64,000 bases of DNA from Indioceanicola profundi (GTDB lineage: Bacteria; Pseudomonadota; Alphaproteobacteria; Azospirillales; Azospirillaceae): assembly GCF_003568845.1 (NCBI RefSeq), contig NZ_CP030128.1:186001-250000 (forward strand), read 5' to 3'. Shown here one piece after another: positions 34,301 through 44,076 of the stretch. Numbering within the stretch: position 1 is the first letter of the stretch; each line of letters begins with the position of its first letter. Below the pieces are notes generated by a model, which saw nothing but the letters and a program-made list of their open reading frames with translations, had not been told where the DNA came from and made no database searches. Made by a program: the position numbers and the translations under genes.

Positions 34301-34690
34301 CTATACCCGCTTTACAAAGACCCAGTAGCTGTCTCCGACCAAAGCCTTCTTCATGTGGACCTTCACCTTGGTCGGCTTCATGTTGTAGTCGAACGTGTAT
34401 TCGATCATTGTATTGAGATTGCCCGCCTTCACGCCGGCATCGAACGCGCCCTTGAAGGCCGGCGTGTTTGTGCACGGAGCGACCTCGGTGAAGAAGTTCT
34501 TTCCGATCGCGGCCTTGGGATCGCGGCCGGTGATCGCGCCTTCCGCCGCATTGTATTGCAGAATTCGCCCCTGGGCATCGAGCTGAACGGCCCCGAAGGC
34601 CAGACCGTCAATGTCCTTGACGGACATCTTGGCCATGACGTTCTCAATATCGGCCTTGCCGAATTCCACAAGCTGCATGCCCCCGATCAT
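34301..34690 (-). CDS. pyp: Photoactive yellow protein
   Basis: PYP is a small cytoplasmic blue-light receptor with a p-coumaroyl thioester on Cys. The 129-residue product has every key residue: Tyr46 and Glu50 (hydrogen bonds to the phenolate), Thr54, Arg56 and Cys73, equal to Y42, E46, T50, R52 and C69 in Halorhodospira. Blocks LDGLAFG-like [47 protein letters not shown] and SYWVFVKRV are almost canonical. GGGAGG lies 8 nt before ATG 34690. The gene heads the pcl-tal-PYP-like-GGDEF series; the 220-bp gap to pcl leaves room for separate regulation or processing. Confidence 0.97.
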   Translation of the reverse strand: MIGGMQLVEFGKADIENVMAKMSVKDIDGLAFGAVQLDAQGRILQYNAAEGAITGRDPKAAIGKNFFTEVAPCTNTPAFKGAFDAGVKAGNLNTMIEYTFDYNMKPTKVKVHMKKALVGDSYWVFVKRV

Positions 34691-34849
34691 GAACTTTCCT
34701 CCCGTTTAATGCCGCCAGCACGGCGCTGGAGTGGCCTGACAGCAAAATAGAGTTAGTTTTTCCCCATCCATACCCGTTACGTTTTAGACACCTAATACTT
34801 TCGATATAATTACTGGACGGGGGTCTGGCGCGATTCCCGACCTACTGCC

Positions 34850-35845
34850 ATGACCTTGGGACATTGTGGGGACCTGTCTGGCCAACCGGTGAGGGTCATC
34901 AAGTTCGCGTTGGATGTGACGGTCCAGGCTCTGGCCCGGCAGCGCAGCGAGCACGTCGCCAGTCTCAAGGAAAGCGTTGCGGCGGGCGCGCACGAACTCA
35001 ACCTCTCCATGGAGGAAATTGCCGCCAGCATGGTCCGGGCGAAGGACACCACGGATGGCGCCTCCGCCATGGTGGCGGGTGCCGACAGCTCGGCACAACG
35101 CCAGCACGATTACATCAAAAATGAAGGGGCAGCACCCGAGGGACAGACGGTCAAGGGCGGCGGGCCGAAGATGTTGCGCTACCTGCTCGGCAGGCGGAAG
35201 GTCTGGGGAGCGGCCCTCGGCTTCGCGGCCTATGGCTACGTCTTCTTCCTGTTCCTGACTTGGTTGCCAAACTAGTTGGGCATCAGCATCATTAAGTCGG
35301 CCGGGCACGCTGCCATTCCGTGGCTCTGCGGCACGGTGGCGGAACTGATCGTCGGCGGCTGGCTTGTCGACCGGCTGATCCGCCGCGGCGCGGACGAGGC
35401 CAAGGTGCGCAAGACGGTACTGATAGCGGGTCTGCTGGTGGGATTGAGCGTGATCGGCGCGGTCTTCACCAAGGACCCGGCCTGGGCGATCTTCTGGATC
35501 TCCCTGTCCCTCAGCGGCCTCTCCTGCGCCGCCCCGGTCTGCTGGACCGTTCCGGCCCTGATCACACCAAAGGGCGCCGGCGGCACGGTGAGCGGCATCA
35601 CCAACGTCTTCAACAACATGTCCGGCGCTGCGGCCCCGGTGATCACCGGCTATATCATCAGCGGAACCGGTTCCTTCGCGCTGGCCTTCGCCTGCGCCGG
35701 CGTTGCCCAGCTGATTGGCATCCTGTCCTTCACGATGGTGCTGGGCTCCTTCGATCCTGTTCCGGACCCGGAATTCGTGAAGTCTCCGGAGGACGACCTG
35801 GACCGGCAGTCCACCGGCGTGTTGAGCCAGTCCAAGGCGGTCTGA
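34850..35845 (+). pseudogene. Chimeric remnant: chemoreceptor fragment joined to MFS transporter with internal stop
   Basis: One frame holds parts of two unrelated genes. The first part (to ~35100) reads VIKFALDVTVQALARQRSEH, SLKESVAAGAHELNLSMEEI and AASMVRAKDTTDGASAMV, the post-PAS segment of a methyl-accepting chemotaxis protein. Near 35110 it changes to a major-facilitator transporter (RYLLGRRKVWGAALGFAAYG, FLFLTWLPN). An in-frame TAG at 35273-35275 follows, after which the transporter continues (LCGTVAELIVGGWLVDRLIR, FWISLSLSGLSCAAPVCWTV, GGTVSGITNVFNNMSG) to 35845. The MFS part resembles sugar-acid (glucarate/galactonate-type) carriers and lacks its N-terminal half. Confidence 0.75.
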
Positions 35846-35865
35846 CGCCGGACCGGTAGACAGCA

Positions 35866-35895
35866 GGGGCGGGTCCGATCGGACCCGCCCCTTTT
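35866..35895 (+). terminator. Intrinsic terminator after the MFS remnant
   Basis: A perfect 11-bp inverted repeat GGGGCGGGTCC / GGACCCGCCCC with the loop GATC is followed directly by TTTT, 21 bp after the MFS stop codon. Confidence 0.88.
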
Positions 35896-35995
35896 CGCGT
35901 AAGGATCGGGCAATCGCCCTTGTCGGTGCGGGGCGCTGTCAAGTTGCTGGCGCGATGGGGGATTTTGGCCCGCCGATCCGTAGTCGTCTCGCGGA

Positions 35996-36860
35996 TCAGC
36001 CCACCTGGGCAAGGCCGGCGTCTACGCCCCAGGTGATAAGGGCGCAGCTGTGGGCGGCGCGGTACTCGAAGGCAGAGGTGAGCTGTCGACGCACCTGAAA
36101 GTGGTTGTGGATCAGGCTATGGGAGGAGAGGATCCGCTGGGCGTGGCCGGCGGATCTGAACCGTCTCATGTGCCGCTTGCGCCGTCGGGTGCGGGACTTC
36201 GCAGCGAGTATTCAGGCAGCGGCTCTGCCATGCTTGCCGTCGAGCTTCAACTCCCTTTTCGCGGCCGCGTATGATCTCAGCCGGTCGGTGATGATGACCC
36301 GCGGCGCAAAGCGCGGCGCTTTCAGCAGTTTGCGAAAGAAGCACTTGGTCGCCCTCGTGTTGCGCCAGCTCTGGACCAGGATGTCGAGGACGAGTCCGTT
36401 CTGGTCGATCGCGCGCTATATGTAATGCTTGCCGCGGATGCGGATAAACACTTCATCCAGGAAATGCTTGTTGCCCGGATTGAGCCGACGGCGCTAAGGG
36501 CGGCGGCGAAGTCCCGACCGAAATGCAGTCCCCCGCTCCCGGATGGTCTTGTTACCGACCTCAATGCCGCGCCGCCTGGATCAGCTCGACCTCGCGCGGG
36601 CTCTAGCTGAAGCAGTGGTACAGCATACGGGTTCGCTGATGATCTCGACCGTGAAGCGGATGCAGCAGCAGGGACCGGGCGCCGGCAACCTGACAGCTCC
36701 ATTTGGAAAGGCTGCACATCGGCGCATCCCAGGGCGGGAGCAAATGGTTCATCTCCTCCGGGCAGAGACTGTTGACCCAGGCGGCGGGGCAGGGGCCTCT
36801 GCTGGACCGCCCGATGCCATCGGCAGAAGCACCCCGACGGCGAGGGCAACCGCCGAAGTC
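35996..36860 (-). pseudogene. Decayed IS6-family transposase gene
   Basis: On the minus strand, in shifting frames, the sequence gives pieces of a nearly full-length IS6 transposase: GNKHFLDEVFIRIRGKHYI with the first catalytic Asp, AIDQNGLVLDILVQSWRNTR, CFFRKLLKAPRFAPRVIITD with the second, then TRRRKRHMRRFRSAGHAQRI and ALITWGVDAGLAQVG at the end. Internal stops (for example after HYI) and frameshifts in the N-terminal part make it inactive. The sequence GGCGCTGTCAAGTTGC at ~35932, beyond its 3' end, resembles an IS6 terminal repeat. Confidence 0.72.
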
Positions 36861-36972
36861 GCTCAGGGCTGCTTCATAGGGTCAAATCCTTGAGAGTTGC
36901 TCTCTTCTCAGCCCCGTTTCCGGCTCAGGTCCACAGGCTGGAGCAAGTGGGACCAAAGCTATCTGGTTCTTA

Positions 36973-39120
36973 TTAGAACCTTACCTTTATGGCCGCCCGC
37001 GCGGAGCGAGGCTCCACCGGATGGAAATGTACGTCCGCAACAGAGGCGTCCTCGCCTGGCAATCGAGATGCGAAGTAGTAGGTTATGTCGTAATCGTTAG
37101 CATCAAACAGGTTGAAGATATCGAAGCTGAACTCGAACGCGCCGACTTTGTACGCTAGGCCGAGATTGACCAGGGTTGTTGCTCCCGAGCGCAGGGAACC
37201 GTCCTCGATCAGGGGCATGCTGCCGAAATGGCGCAGACGGAGGCTGCCGTTCAGGCCGGTGTCAAAAGTGGCGACGGCACCGACCCCAAGAACCTCTTTG
37301 ATGCTGCCAGGGATTCGGTTCTCACCATCTGGTGCGTTTCGGAACCTCGCCCGCGTGGTGGCTGCAGATAAGTCGAGAGTCAACCAGTCTGCCAGCTGCC
37401 AGAAAGCCGCGACCTCTACCCCATAACGGCGGGATCCCAGGTTTGGTTCGGTTGTGCCGGCATCGCCCACGAACACCAGTTCAGAGTCCAGGTCGAGCCA
37501 GAAGGCGGAGAGTGTCACAAGCAGCGTTTCGGCAAGGCGGGTGCGGACACCAAGTTCGGCAGCTTCGGATTTTACTAGCGGTTCTACCTGGTCAACCGCC
37601 GCGCCCGTGGCGGGATCTATCGTCGTTGTCGCGCCGCGGACATCATTGGAGTGGAAACTCTGCCCGTAGTTACCATAAAATTCCGTCGCGCTTCCGGCGA
37701 GATATGCAATTGAAAGCTTTGGGCTGAGGATGCTGTCATTCCCATCCCCGCTATTTTCCCCCACATGCGAGGCAACGTCGAACCGGTAATGATCCGCGCG
37801 TATGCCGGTCATCGTCCGCAGCCGATCGGTCCAATTTGCCTCCAGCTCCACATAGCCTCCTATGCTGAATTCGTCCACGGCATCTTTACGGACCGTGGAG
37901 ATCCTGCGGCGCGATACCGTCTGATACAAACCGACATGATCGATTTGATCGTGGCGCACATCCGTTCCGATCCTCACCACTGCCTCTCGGCCGACCAGAC
38001 CGAAATCATGCGCATAGTCGGCGGAGCTACCCCAGATCGTGCGCTTATCACGCTGTTCGAATTCGTCTCCATTCACCGGATCGGTGAGAAAATAGGTGAA
38101 ATTGGAGAACAGTCGGAAATCGTAGGCAACGGCATAGACGCTGGCCGTGAGACCACCAATTTCAATTTGTCCGGTTAGACTCGCTCGAGTGGTCTCGCCC
38201 CCCAGATCGGGGTCAATGAAGCCATATCTTGAGATGAGGCCTTGCTCCACCGCCCGCTCGGGAATCTGGTCACTCCCGCGCCAGTCCGATTGGTAGAAAG
38301 TACCGGCAAGTTCCATCCGCCCGCGCTCAAGGGGTATGGTGTACTTGATCAGGCTATTCACCTTTTCCAAGTCCTCCTCCAGCTTCCACGGCCCGTCGTA
38401 TGCTTCCCCTTCGACTGCGAGCAGCAGGGTGGCCGGGCCGAGTCCGAAAGAGTCGGCAGCGATGCCGCGGTAATAGTCGTTGGATCCCACGGTTAGTTCC
38501 ACAAATCCTTTTTCCAGCTGGTCATATGTTCGGATCCGGGCGGTACCGGCTGAGGAGAAGTCGCCGTTGGCGGCGTGGTGGGTTCCCTTGCTGTACTCAA
38601 CCACCTCCACAAGCTCGGGAATAACGAAGTTAAGATCGAGGTATCCTTGCCCATGTCCATGGGTCCGGAGGTTGACGGGTACAGCGTCGAAATAGGCGGC
38701 GAAGTCCGTTCCATGATCCAGGTTGAAGCCGCGGAGGAAATACTGGTTGGCTTTGCCACTGCCGGAATGCTGAGTAGCGATAAGACCGGGTACAACTTCA
38801 ACCAGTTCTCCCACGCGCATGATGGGCCGGGTAGAGAAGTCCGCATAGCCGATGACGCCCTGGGACGCCGCACTGGCCTTGCCGGTCAGGTCCAAAGCCC
38901 GTCCCCAGATGATGAGTTCATCCTCTCCCCCGTGCTCAAGCATCTGTGCGTGAGCAGTGGAAATGCTCATCCCTGCCAGGGTCGCCAGAACCCACTTTCT
39001 GGTTAGGATCGGTTCAAGTGGGAAGCTGAGTGCCGACGGCAGGGCCAATCGGCCTTTCACGCTGGATCTGATGAAGTCAGAGGGGATCACTGATGTGGCG
39101 CATGAGAAGGCAACGCTCAT
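36973..39120 (-). CDS. TonB-dependent outer-membrane receptor
   Basis: A 715-residue outer-membrane receptor. A long N-terminus ends in a signal peptide (TRKWVLATLAGMSISTAHAQ). The plug domain follows (~85-200: MRVGELVEVVPGLIATQHSG, NQYFLRGFNLDHGTDFAAYF, VEVVEYSKGTHHAANGDFSS), then the beta-barrel, which ends in Phe (SARAAIKVRF) as required for insertion. GGAGGAGCCC precedes ATG 39120. No obvious TonB box or N-terminal signalling domain was identified. Substrate is unknown; no siderophore or cobalamin gene adjoins. The secreted hydrolase gene nearby raises the option of uptake of breakdown products. Confidence 0.93.
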   Translation of the reverse strand: MSVAFSCATSVIPSDFIRSSVKGRLALPSALSFPLEPILTRKWVLATLAGMSISTAHAQMLEHGGEDELIIWGRALDLTGKASAASQGVIGYADFSTRPIMRVGELVEVVPGLIATQHSGSGKANQYFLRGFNLDHGTDFAAYFDAVPVNLRTHGHGQGYLDLNFVIPELVEVVEYSKGTHHAANGDFSSAGTARIRTYDQLEKGFVELTVGSNDYYRGIAADSFGLGPATLLLAVEGEAYDGPWKLEEDLEKVNSLIKYTIPLERGRMELAGTFYQSDWRGSDQIPERAVEQGLISRYGFIDPDLGGETTRASLTGQIEIGGLTASVYAVAYDFRLFSNFTYFLTDPVNGDEFEQRDKRTIWGSSADYAHDFGLVGREAVVRIGTDVRHDQIDHVGLYQTVSRRRISTVRKDAVDEFSIGGYVELEANWTDRLRTMTGIRADHYRFDVASHVGENSGDGNDSILSPKLSIAYLAGSATEFYGNYGQSFHSNDVRGATTTIDPATGAAVDQVEPLVKSEAAELGVRTRLAETLLVTLSAFWLDLDSELVFVGDAGTTEPNLGSRRYGVEVAAFWQLADWLTLDLSAATTRARFRNAPDGENRIPGSIKEVLGVGAVATFDTGLNGSLRLRHFGSMPLIEDGSLRSGATTLVNLGLAYKVGAFEFSFDIFNLFDANDYDITYYFASRLPGEDASVADVHFHPVEPRSARAAIKVRF

Positions 39121-39469
39121 GGGCTCCTCCAGCCTTGATATGGCCCCGATATAGTAGGCGATCGGGCATGGCTGACCTGCCGGATTTTGTCGAGAAAGTG
39201 CGGTACCTCTGGGGCTGGGCCAAGGGCTGATGCTCTACTTTGTATGATCTGCCATTCTTCCCTGACCGGCCTGGACCGGGCGTGTGACGGCTTTCTGGAG
39301 CTACTGTCAACGTGCCGACGAGGTGATACGTTATGGTGCAGTAGTTCTTCGGTGGCCTTCCGAGTCAGCCCACTTGGGAAATGTCGGTCGCGGCACCATC
39401 AACTTCTTGGTCGTTGGGATTCCGTTGCAAAATTTGACGGAGGGCATCGGGGCTTTGGCTTCAGCCGAT

Positions 39470-39880
39470 TCTCCGAGAGGATCCTGAAGGCGGTTCGCTG
39501 GTATCTGCAATTCCCGATCAGCTATCCCGATCTTGAGCGCATGCTGGCCAGCCGTGGAATCATGCTTGCCCACACCACCCTTAACCGCTGGAGCCGAACG
39601 AGTACAGGCGGATCGATGAGACCTAAAATCAGGTGAAGGGCTGCTGGATATCCCTGTACCGTGCTGCGGGATGCACGCGGGGCAGACCATCGACTTCCTG
39701 CTTAGCGCGAAGCGCCAAGCGTGATGCCGCGATCGCTCGGCCCTCTTCCGCAAGCTGTGGCAATGCAAGTACCTGAACAACAGCGCAGCGGCCAGCCACC
39801 GGTTGCGACGTTCTGATCATGGTCCGCAAAGGCCAGGTCGCTGCCATCCCCGCCAGCCTGTTCGGTGTCGTCGCCTGAAG
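39470..39880 (+). pseudogene. Decayed IS6-family transposase fragment
   Basis: Pieces of an IS6 transposase in several frames: RILKAVRWYLQFPISYPDLE, RMLASRGIMLAHTTLNRW, then QVKGCWISLYRAA, GQTIDFLLSAKR and the C-terminal VRKGQVAAIPASLFGVVA. Frameshifts and stops break the gene at several points. It lies between the TonB-receptor gene and the hydrolase gene. Confidence 0.7.
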
Positions 39881-39956
39881 CGGCTGAATACCCTGCTGTC
39901 GACATTTCAAAAACAGTGCCACATCCGTTGATGCATTTGCATCATCGGTTCAGGTA

Positions 39957-41033
39957 TCACTTGCCCCGTTTGTCGCCGTGCCGGTGGTCGACATGATCTC
40001 GAATCCATTGGAGCAAGAAATCTGCGACCCGCAGATGGTTACGGTCCTGCATAAACATGTGAGTGTTGCCGTGCAGGCCGACATCCGGCAAGAAGACGAC
40101 AGCCGCATCGCCTCCTTCCGCATTGATCCTCTCGGCATATTGGCGGCAGTCGCGCAAGGCATTTGCCCATATTCCGGACGTGTCCTCCTCGATAAAATCA
40201 CCGAAGACGACAAGGGTTGGGATTCTAGCCAGCGACTCATACTCCTGATCAGTTAATGCTGTGGCCGCACAGTTGCCGGGCTCCAGTGAGATCAGCCCTT
40301 TTATGTCGTTGGTCGCGTTCTCCGACAAGGCCGCACGTTGCGGAAAGAACCCCGATTGCGAATGTCCCATGAGAATGGCGCCGTTCAGATTATCGGACAG
40401 TGTGGCAAGTCGCGCCCAGGTCGGATTTGGCGTCGGTAACCAGCCTATCAGATCAGGCACCATCTGCTGGAACAGTTCGTCAAATCCATCCTCCGGAAAC
40501 TGCTGACCGGGGAAAAGTTGATCATATTCAGGGCCAAATCGAAAGATCTGCCAGGCCCGCTGATAACTAGCTTGGTTGATGCGCGGCAGGTCGGAGAGAG
40601 GACGCTCTCCGGCCCTGACCTGCTCATAGATGGTGGCATTGAAACCAGACCGTCCGCGGCCAACCTGGTCGGGTACATAAACCGGATAGCCTTTGCGCAC
40701 GAAGTACTCGTCCCAGCCCATGCGCCCGTCCGGGGTGGTCTCATAGGTCTTTCCGGTCAGGCAGCATCCATGCAACATAACCACCGGCAGCCTGCGTCGC
40801 TTGGTTGCGGGGATCATGTACTCCACATACATCTGCCCCACGGTGATATCGTCGTCCGGCCCGCGCGACATGGTTTCGCCGCCCACAAAGAAGCTGCCCT
40901 GGTCTTTGAGGATAAGCGGCGAGTGGCCACGGCCTTGGTTGCTGCCCCCCTTTGCTTCTACGCTTAGGGGGGCAGCCGCCATCAGGCAGAAGGCTGAAAC
41001 GGCGGTAAGGACCCCTGTGATGGACCTACGCAT
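39957..41033 (-). CDS. Secreted alpha/beta-hydrolase (esterase-like)
   Basis: A 358-residue alpha/beta-hydrolase with a signal peptide (MRRSITGVLTAVSAFCLMAA, cleaved near VEA-K). The oxyanion-hole strand is VVMLHGCCLTGKTYETTPDG, the nucleophile elbow GHSQSG (ILMGHSQSGFFPQR), a likely acid lies near VVFGDFIEEDTS, and the catalytic His is in GLHGNTHMFMQDRNHL. Asp- and Tyr-rich inserts between the core strands suggest a lid. GGGAGG precedes ATG 41033. Export by Sec followed by passage through the nearby T2SS would place it outside the cell. Substrate unknown; an ester is likely. Confidence 0.88.
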   Translation of the reverse strand: MRRSITGVLTAVSAFCLMAAAPLSVEAKGGSNQGRGHSPLILKDQGSFFVGGETMSRGPDDDITVGQMYVEYMIPATKRRRLPVVMLHGCCLTGKTYETTPDGRMGWDEYFVRKGYPVYVPDQVGRGRSGFNATIYEQVRAGERPLSDLPRINQASYQRAWQIFRFGPEYDQLFPGQQFPEDGFDELFQQMVPDLIGWLPTPNPTWARLATLSDNLNGAILMGHSQSGFFPQRAALSENATNDIKGLISLEPGNCAATALTDQEYESLARIPTLVVFGDFIEEDTSGIWANALRDCRQYAERINAEGGDAAVVFLPDVGLHGNTHMFMQDRNHLRVADFLLQWIRDHVDHRHGDKRGK

Positions 41034-41966
41034 TCCTGTGTCCTCCCGAATTGTGACTTCCCGGAAAGCCGGATGCTCATCAGCGCTCGCGGTTGAGCGT
41101 GATTAGCGGCAACATGAAGAAACCGGCGCTTTCTTGCGCACCAGCGCTGCAGATCTGTGCAGCTCGAGCAAGACACGGCAGTCTGCCAACACAGTATGCC
41201 GCATCTTTGGAGAACATGCGGCGTGTTGAAGTCGCATGTGAACTTACCGTAGCAGGAGTGCTACCCGTCCCCACAGGGACATAGGCATAATCACATCTGC
41301 TATCTTGAGCATCTTCAGAATATCAAAGAATGCGCGGAACTTTTCACATCGCGCTCTATGGATAAGCACGGGATACTTACATATTTGCGTAAGCCCACCC
41401 TCTTAGGGTGCGCATAGGGTGCGGATGTGAATATAATTGCGGGGTGATGCGGCTTTTGCGGCCGAAATGATGGACATTTCGACTGGTTCGACCCAGCGAG
41501 CGTGGAGAATGCATATTTGTTTGTATGTTTTTGACGGCCTGCACCTGCTTCTATTGACAGGTTGCACTTGGCGTCTTGCAGCTACGGTAGAAGGAGGCCT
41601 GACAATGTTGTGTTCTGGGCATTGCCCCAGATCGGGGAGAACGGAGATCGTATCATGTGCCAAGGGCTGCCAGGAAGCGCAGCAGTAAGAGCTTGCTTGA
41701 GCAGTTCACGTCGGAGGTGACGTCTCAAGCGATGCGCTGCTATTTGCAGGATGGTGCCAGAGCGGAGAATGGCCACGCCCTCTTCGTACCTCGCAGTAGA
41801 GCTTGCAAGCCCCGAGTGTGGCCACGGATTTCGCAAAGAACCAATCACAGCAGGCCCGCGTCGGACGGCGTAGACCGAATGATTGCCACAGCTTGCTTGT
41901 ACCCCCATCCTGTCCAGACTAGCCTGCATCGAAGATCGTCAGATTCCGCGCCTGTGGAGAGAGTAC
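41034..41966. other. Intergenic region upstream of gspC and the hydrolase
   Basis: About 930 bp between two divergent genes, partly AT-richer than its surroundings (41290-41420). It must contain promoters for both. No convincing coding frame, repeat or RNA motif was recognised. Confidence 0.45.
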
Positions 41967-42572
41967 ATGATCGGGCACATAATCCAGGCGAACCGATTGA
42001 AGATTCTTCTTGGCACAGCTTGCATCGCGCTTGCGTCGATCATCGGGCTGCAGATTGGGACAGACGAGAAGAGGCCTGTGCGAGCGGCGCCGGTGCAGGT
42101 CGTTGAAGAGCCGGAAGATGAGGAGGCGGTGGAGATCGAAGTGGCTGACTTCGATATGAACCCGCGGTCAGATTATGATGAGGTGGTCGAGCGCCCGCTG
42201 TTTCACGAAAGCAGGCGACCAGTCGTGGCGGAAGAGGCTGAACCCGCGCCCGACGTGGCGCTAAGTGCGATCCGCTTGGTCGGCATCCTAGATATGCCAC
42301 CGACAAAGGTCGTCCTGATCGAGAGCGACGGATCGCCCCGCATCGAACGCGTTCCGGTCGGCGAAAAAATCGGTGCCTGGTCCGTCGAGGAGATCGCACG
42401 CGACCGCGTCATCCTTGTCAAGGGCGAGCAACGGTCCGAAATCAAGATCAAGGACCGGGCACCGCCACCGGTCCAGGACCAGAGGCCGCCCCCGCGCGCC
42501 AAAAATGAGGTTGCGTCAGTGCCGCCGACCGGGGCTCAACTCGGCGCTGAGGTGCAGTCGAAACAACGCTGA
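41967..42572 (+). CDS. gspC: Type II secretion protein GspC-like
   Basis: A 201-residue inner-membrane protein. One N-terminal helix (LKILLGTACIALASIIGLQI) is followed by an acidic linker and the HR domain (~65-165): YDEVVERPLFHESRRPVV, IRLVGILDMPPTKVVLIESD and KIGAWSVEEIARDRVILVKG. The HR domain of GspC contacts the secretin. A Pro-rich tail replaces the PDZ domain found in many GspC proteins. GGAGAGAG lies before ATG 41967. gspK follows with a TGATG overlap. Confidence 0.87.
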   Translation: MIGHIIQANRLKILLGTACIALASIIGLQIGTDEKRPVRAAPVQVVEEPEDEEAVEIEVADFDMNPRSDYDEVVERPLFHESRRPVVAEEAEPAPDVALSAIRLVGILDMPPTKVVLIESDGSPRIERVPVGEKIGAWSVEEIARDRVILVKGEQRSEIKIKDRAPPPVQDQRPPPRAKNEVASVPPTGAQLGAEVQSKQR

Positions 42573-43450
42573 TGCCAAACCCGCTTCGACAGGAACAGGG
42601 GTTCGCACTCTTACTCGTCCTGTGGACGCTAGCCCTCGCATCCGTCGTGCTGGTTGGCTACGCGATGAACACCCGCAGCGAACTCACGGTGGCCAAGAAT
42701 CAGATCGCAGCCGCCAAGGCCCGCTTGTTGGCTGATTCCGGCATCGAGATTGGGATACTTGGGCTGATCGGAGATTTTGGAGATGGCCAGCCCTGGCCGC
42801 GCGACGGCAAGGTACAGGAGTTCGACTTCGAGAACGGCACCGTCTGGCTCAGTTTGCAGGACGAGTCCGGCAAAATCGACCTGAATCAAACCACCGACGA
42901 AGTTCTGGCGGCTCTCTTTGCCCGGCAAGGTCGAACCGATGGAGATGCGGCCGTCGCGGCCGTCAATGCATGGCGACAAGTGCGGCGGAGCCAGTGGAAG
43001 CAAGCATTGGGTGGGCGGATCATCGATGAAGAAATCGATCTTCCAGCCTTCCTCGACGTTGAGGAGCTCCGTCAAGTGCCTGGAATAACTCCGGAAGTCT
43101 ATGCGCGAATACGGCCTTTCCTCACCATCCATTCCGGTATGGCGACAGTAAATCCGCTGGTTGCCCCCGCGGAGGTGCTGAGGGCCCTACCTGGGATCGA
43201 TGTTGATCAGGTCGAGGCGTTTCTCGCCAGTCGCGACGATTATGATAGCTGGCTCGACGCCCCGGACGCACAGGATTATCTGGCGGACACTGAAGCGGGC
43301 GCGGTAACGATTCAAGCTGTTGCTGTGGAAAGAACCGGGGCGCGCTTCGTTCGAGAAGCGGTCGTGGCGGAAGGGGAAAGCGCTACGCGTCCTTACCGAA
43401 TCCTAGAATGGCGCACCGTGCCGGACGAGCCAATCTCAGGCACGGAATAG
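42572..43450 (+). CDS. gspK: Type II secretion minor pseudopilin GspK
   Basis: A 292-residue minor pseudopilin that with GspI and GspJ caps the T2SS pseudopilus. The prepilin segment is QEQGFALLLVLWTLALASVV; GspK lacks the usual Glu5, here Leu/Leu, as is typical. Family blocks are ARLLADSGIEIGILGL, DESGKIDLNQTTDEVLAALF, GRIIDEEIDLPAFLDVEELR and ATVNPLVAPAEVLRALPGID. It overlaps gspC by one base. The remaining pseudopilin genes are about 6 kb away on the opposite strand. Confidence 0.92.
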   Translation: MPNPLRQEQGFALLLVLWTLALASVVLVGYAMNTRSELTVAKNQIAAAKARLLADSGIEIGILGLIGDFGDGQPWPRDGKVQEFDFENGTVWLSLQDESGKIDLNQTTDEVLAALFARQGRTDGDAAVAAVNAWRQVRRSQWKQALGGRIIDEEIDLPAFLDVEELRQVPGITPEVYARIRPFLTIHSGMATVNPLVAPAEVLRALPGIDVDQVEAFLASRDDYDSWLDAPDAQDYLADTEAGAVTIQAVAVERTGARFVREAVVAEGESATRPYRILEWRTVPDEPISGTE

Positions 43451-44076
43451 ACCGATCCAGGTTGGCTGGCCGAATGGCTCGGCACGCGCGCAGCTGTTCA
43501 GGACCCGGCACATGCATCGACTTGTTTCCGGGTAGCTGGCCCGTCGAACACGCCGTGTTTCATTCGACGCAGCAGCCGGTTGAGCACCGGAAGTGCCGCT
43601 CTGCTGGACGACCTGACCAGTCTGGCGGAGATCGAGGGCATCTCTGGAGGATGTGGCCAAGCAGAGGATAGGGCCTGGTTGGAATGTCCACCTCTGTCAC
43701 AGGTCCAAGGCTTGCACAGCAATGCCCGCCTGCCTTCACCGGCCGTGGCGCGAAATTGAGCGGTGGTCGCACATCTCTGTCCGAGCAGATGTCGGCCCAT
43801 CCTTATCCGACGGAGAAAAGGCACAGCAACCTCTACAAAGCCGCGCCTTACCACGTGCCATATCCATTTTCACCCTGAGCGCCCTGGTGTTTATGTGCCT
43901 ACTGAGTAGCCATCCAAGCGGTATGTGGAGCGTAATCAGAGTTGAGTCGCTACGGTGCCAGTCAGGACACCGCAGCAGCTTTCATTCAAGGGGGACTGCC
44001 ACTGACTGGCGAAGCCGGTGGATGCGCATTGTCGCGCACCCACCGCGATTCCACCGCACCAGGACAGGCATGCGGA
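43451..44076. other. Intergenic region after gspK, no gene recognised
   Basis: About 625 bp between the convergent gspK and SGNH hydrolase genes. Open frames have no ribosome site or family likeness. It may be degraded coding DNA, but I could not identify a parent. Confidence 0.4.

Noticed and set aside
34784-35308. A 174-codon minus-strand frame upstream of pyp
   Set aside because: It runs antisense to the MCP/MFS pseudogene and has no ribosome site.
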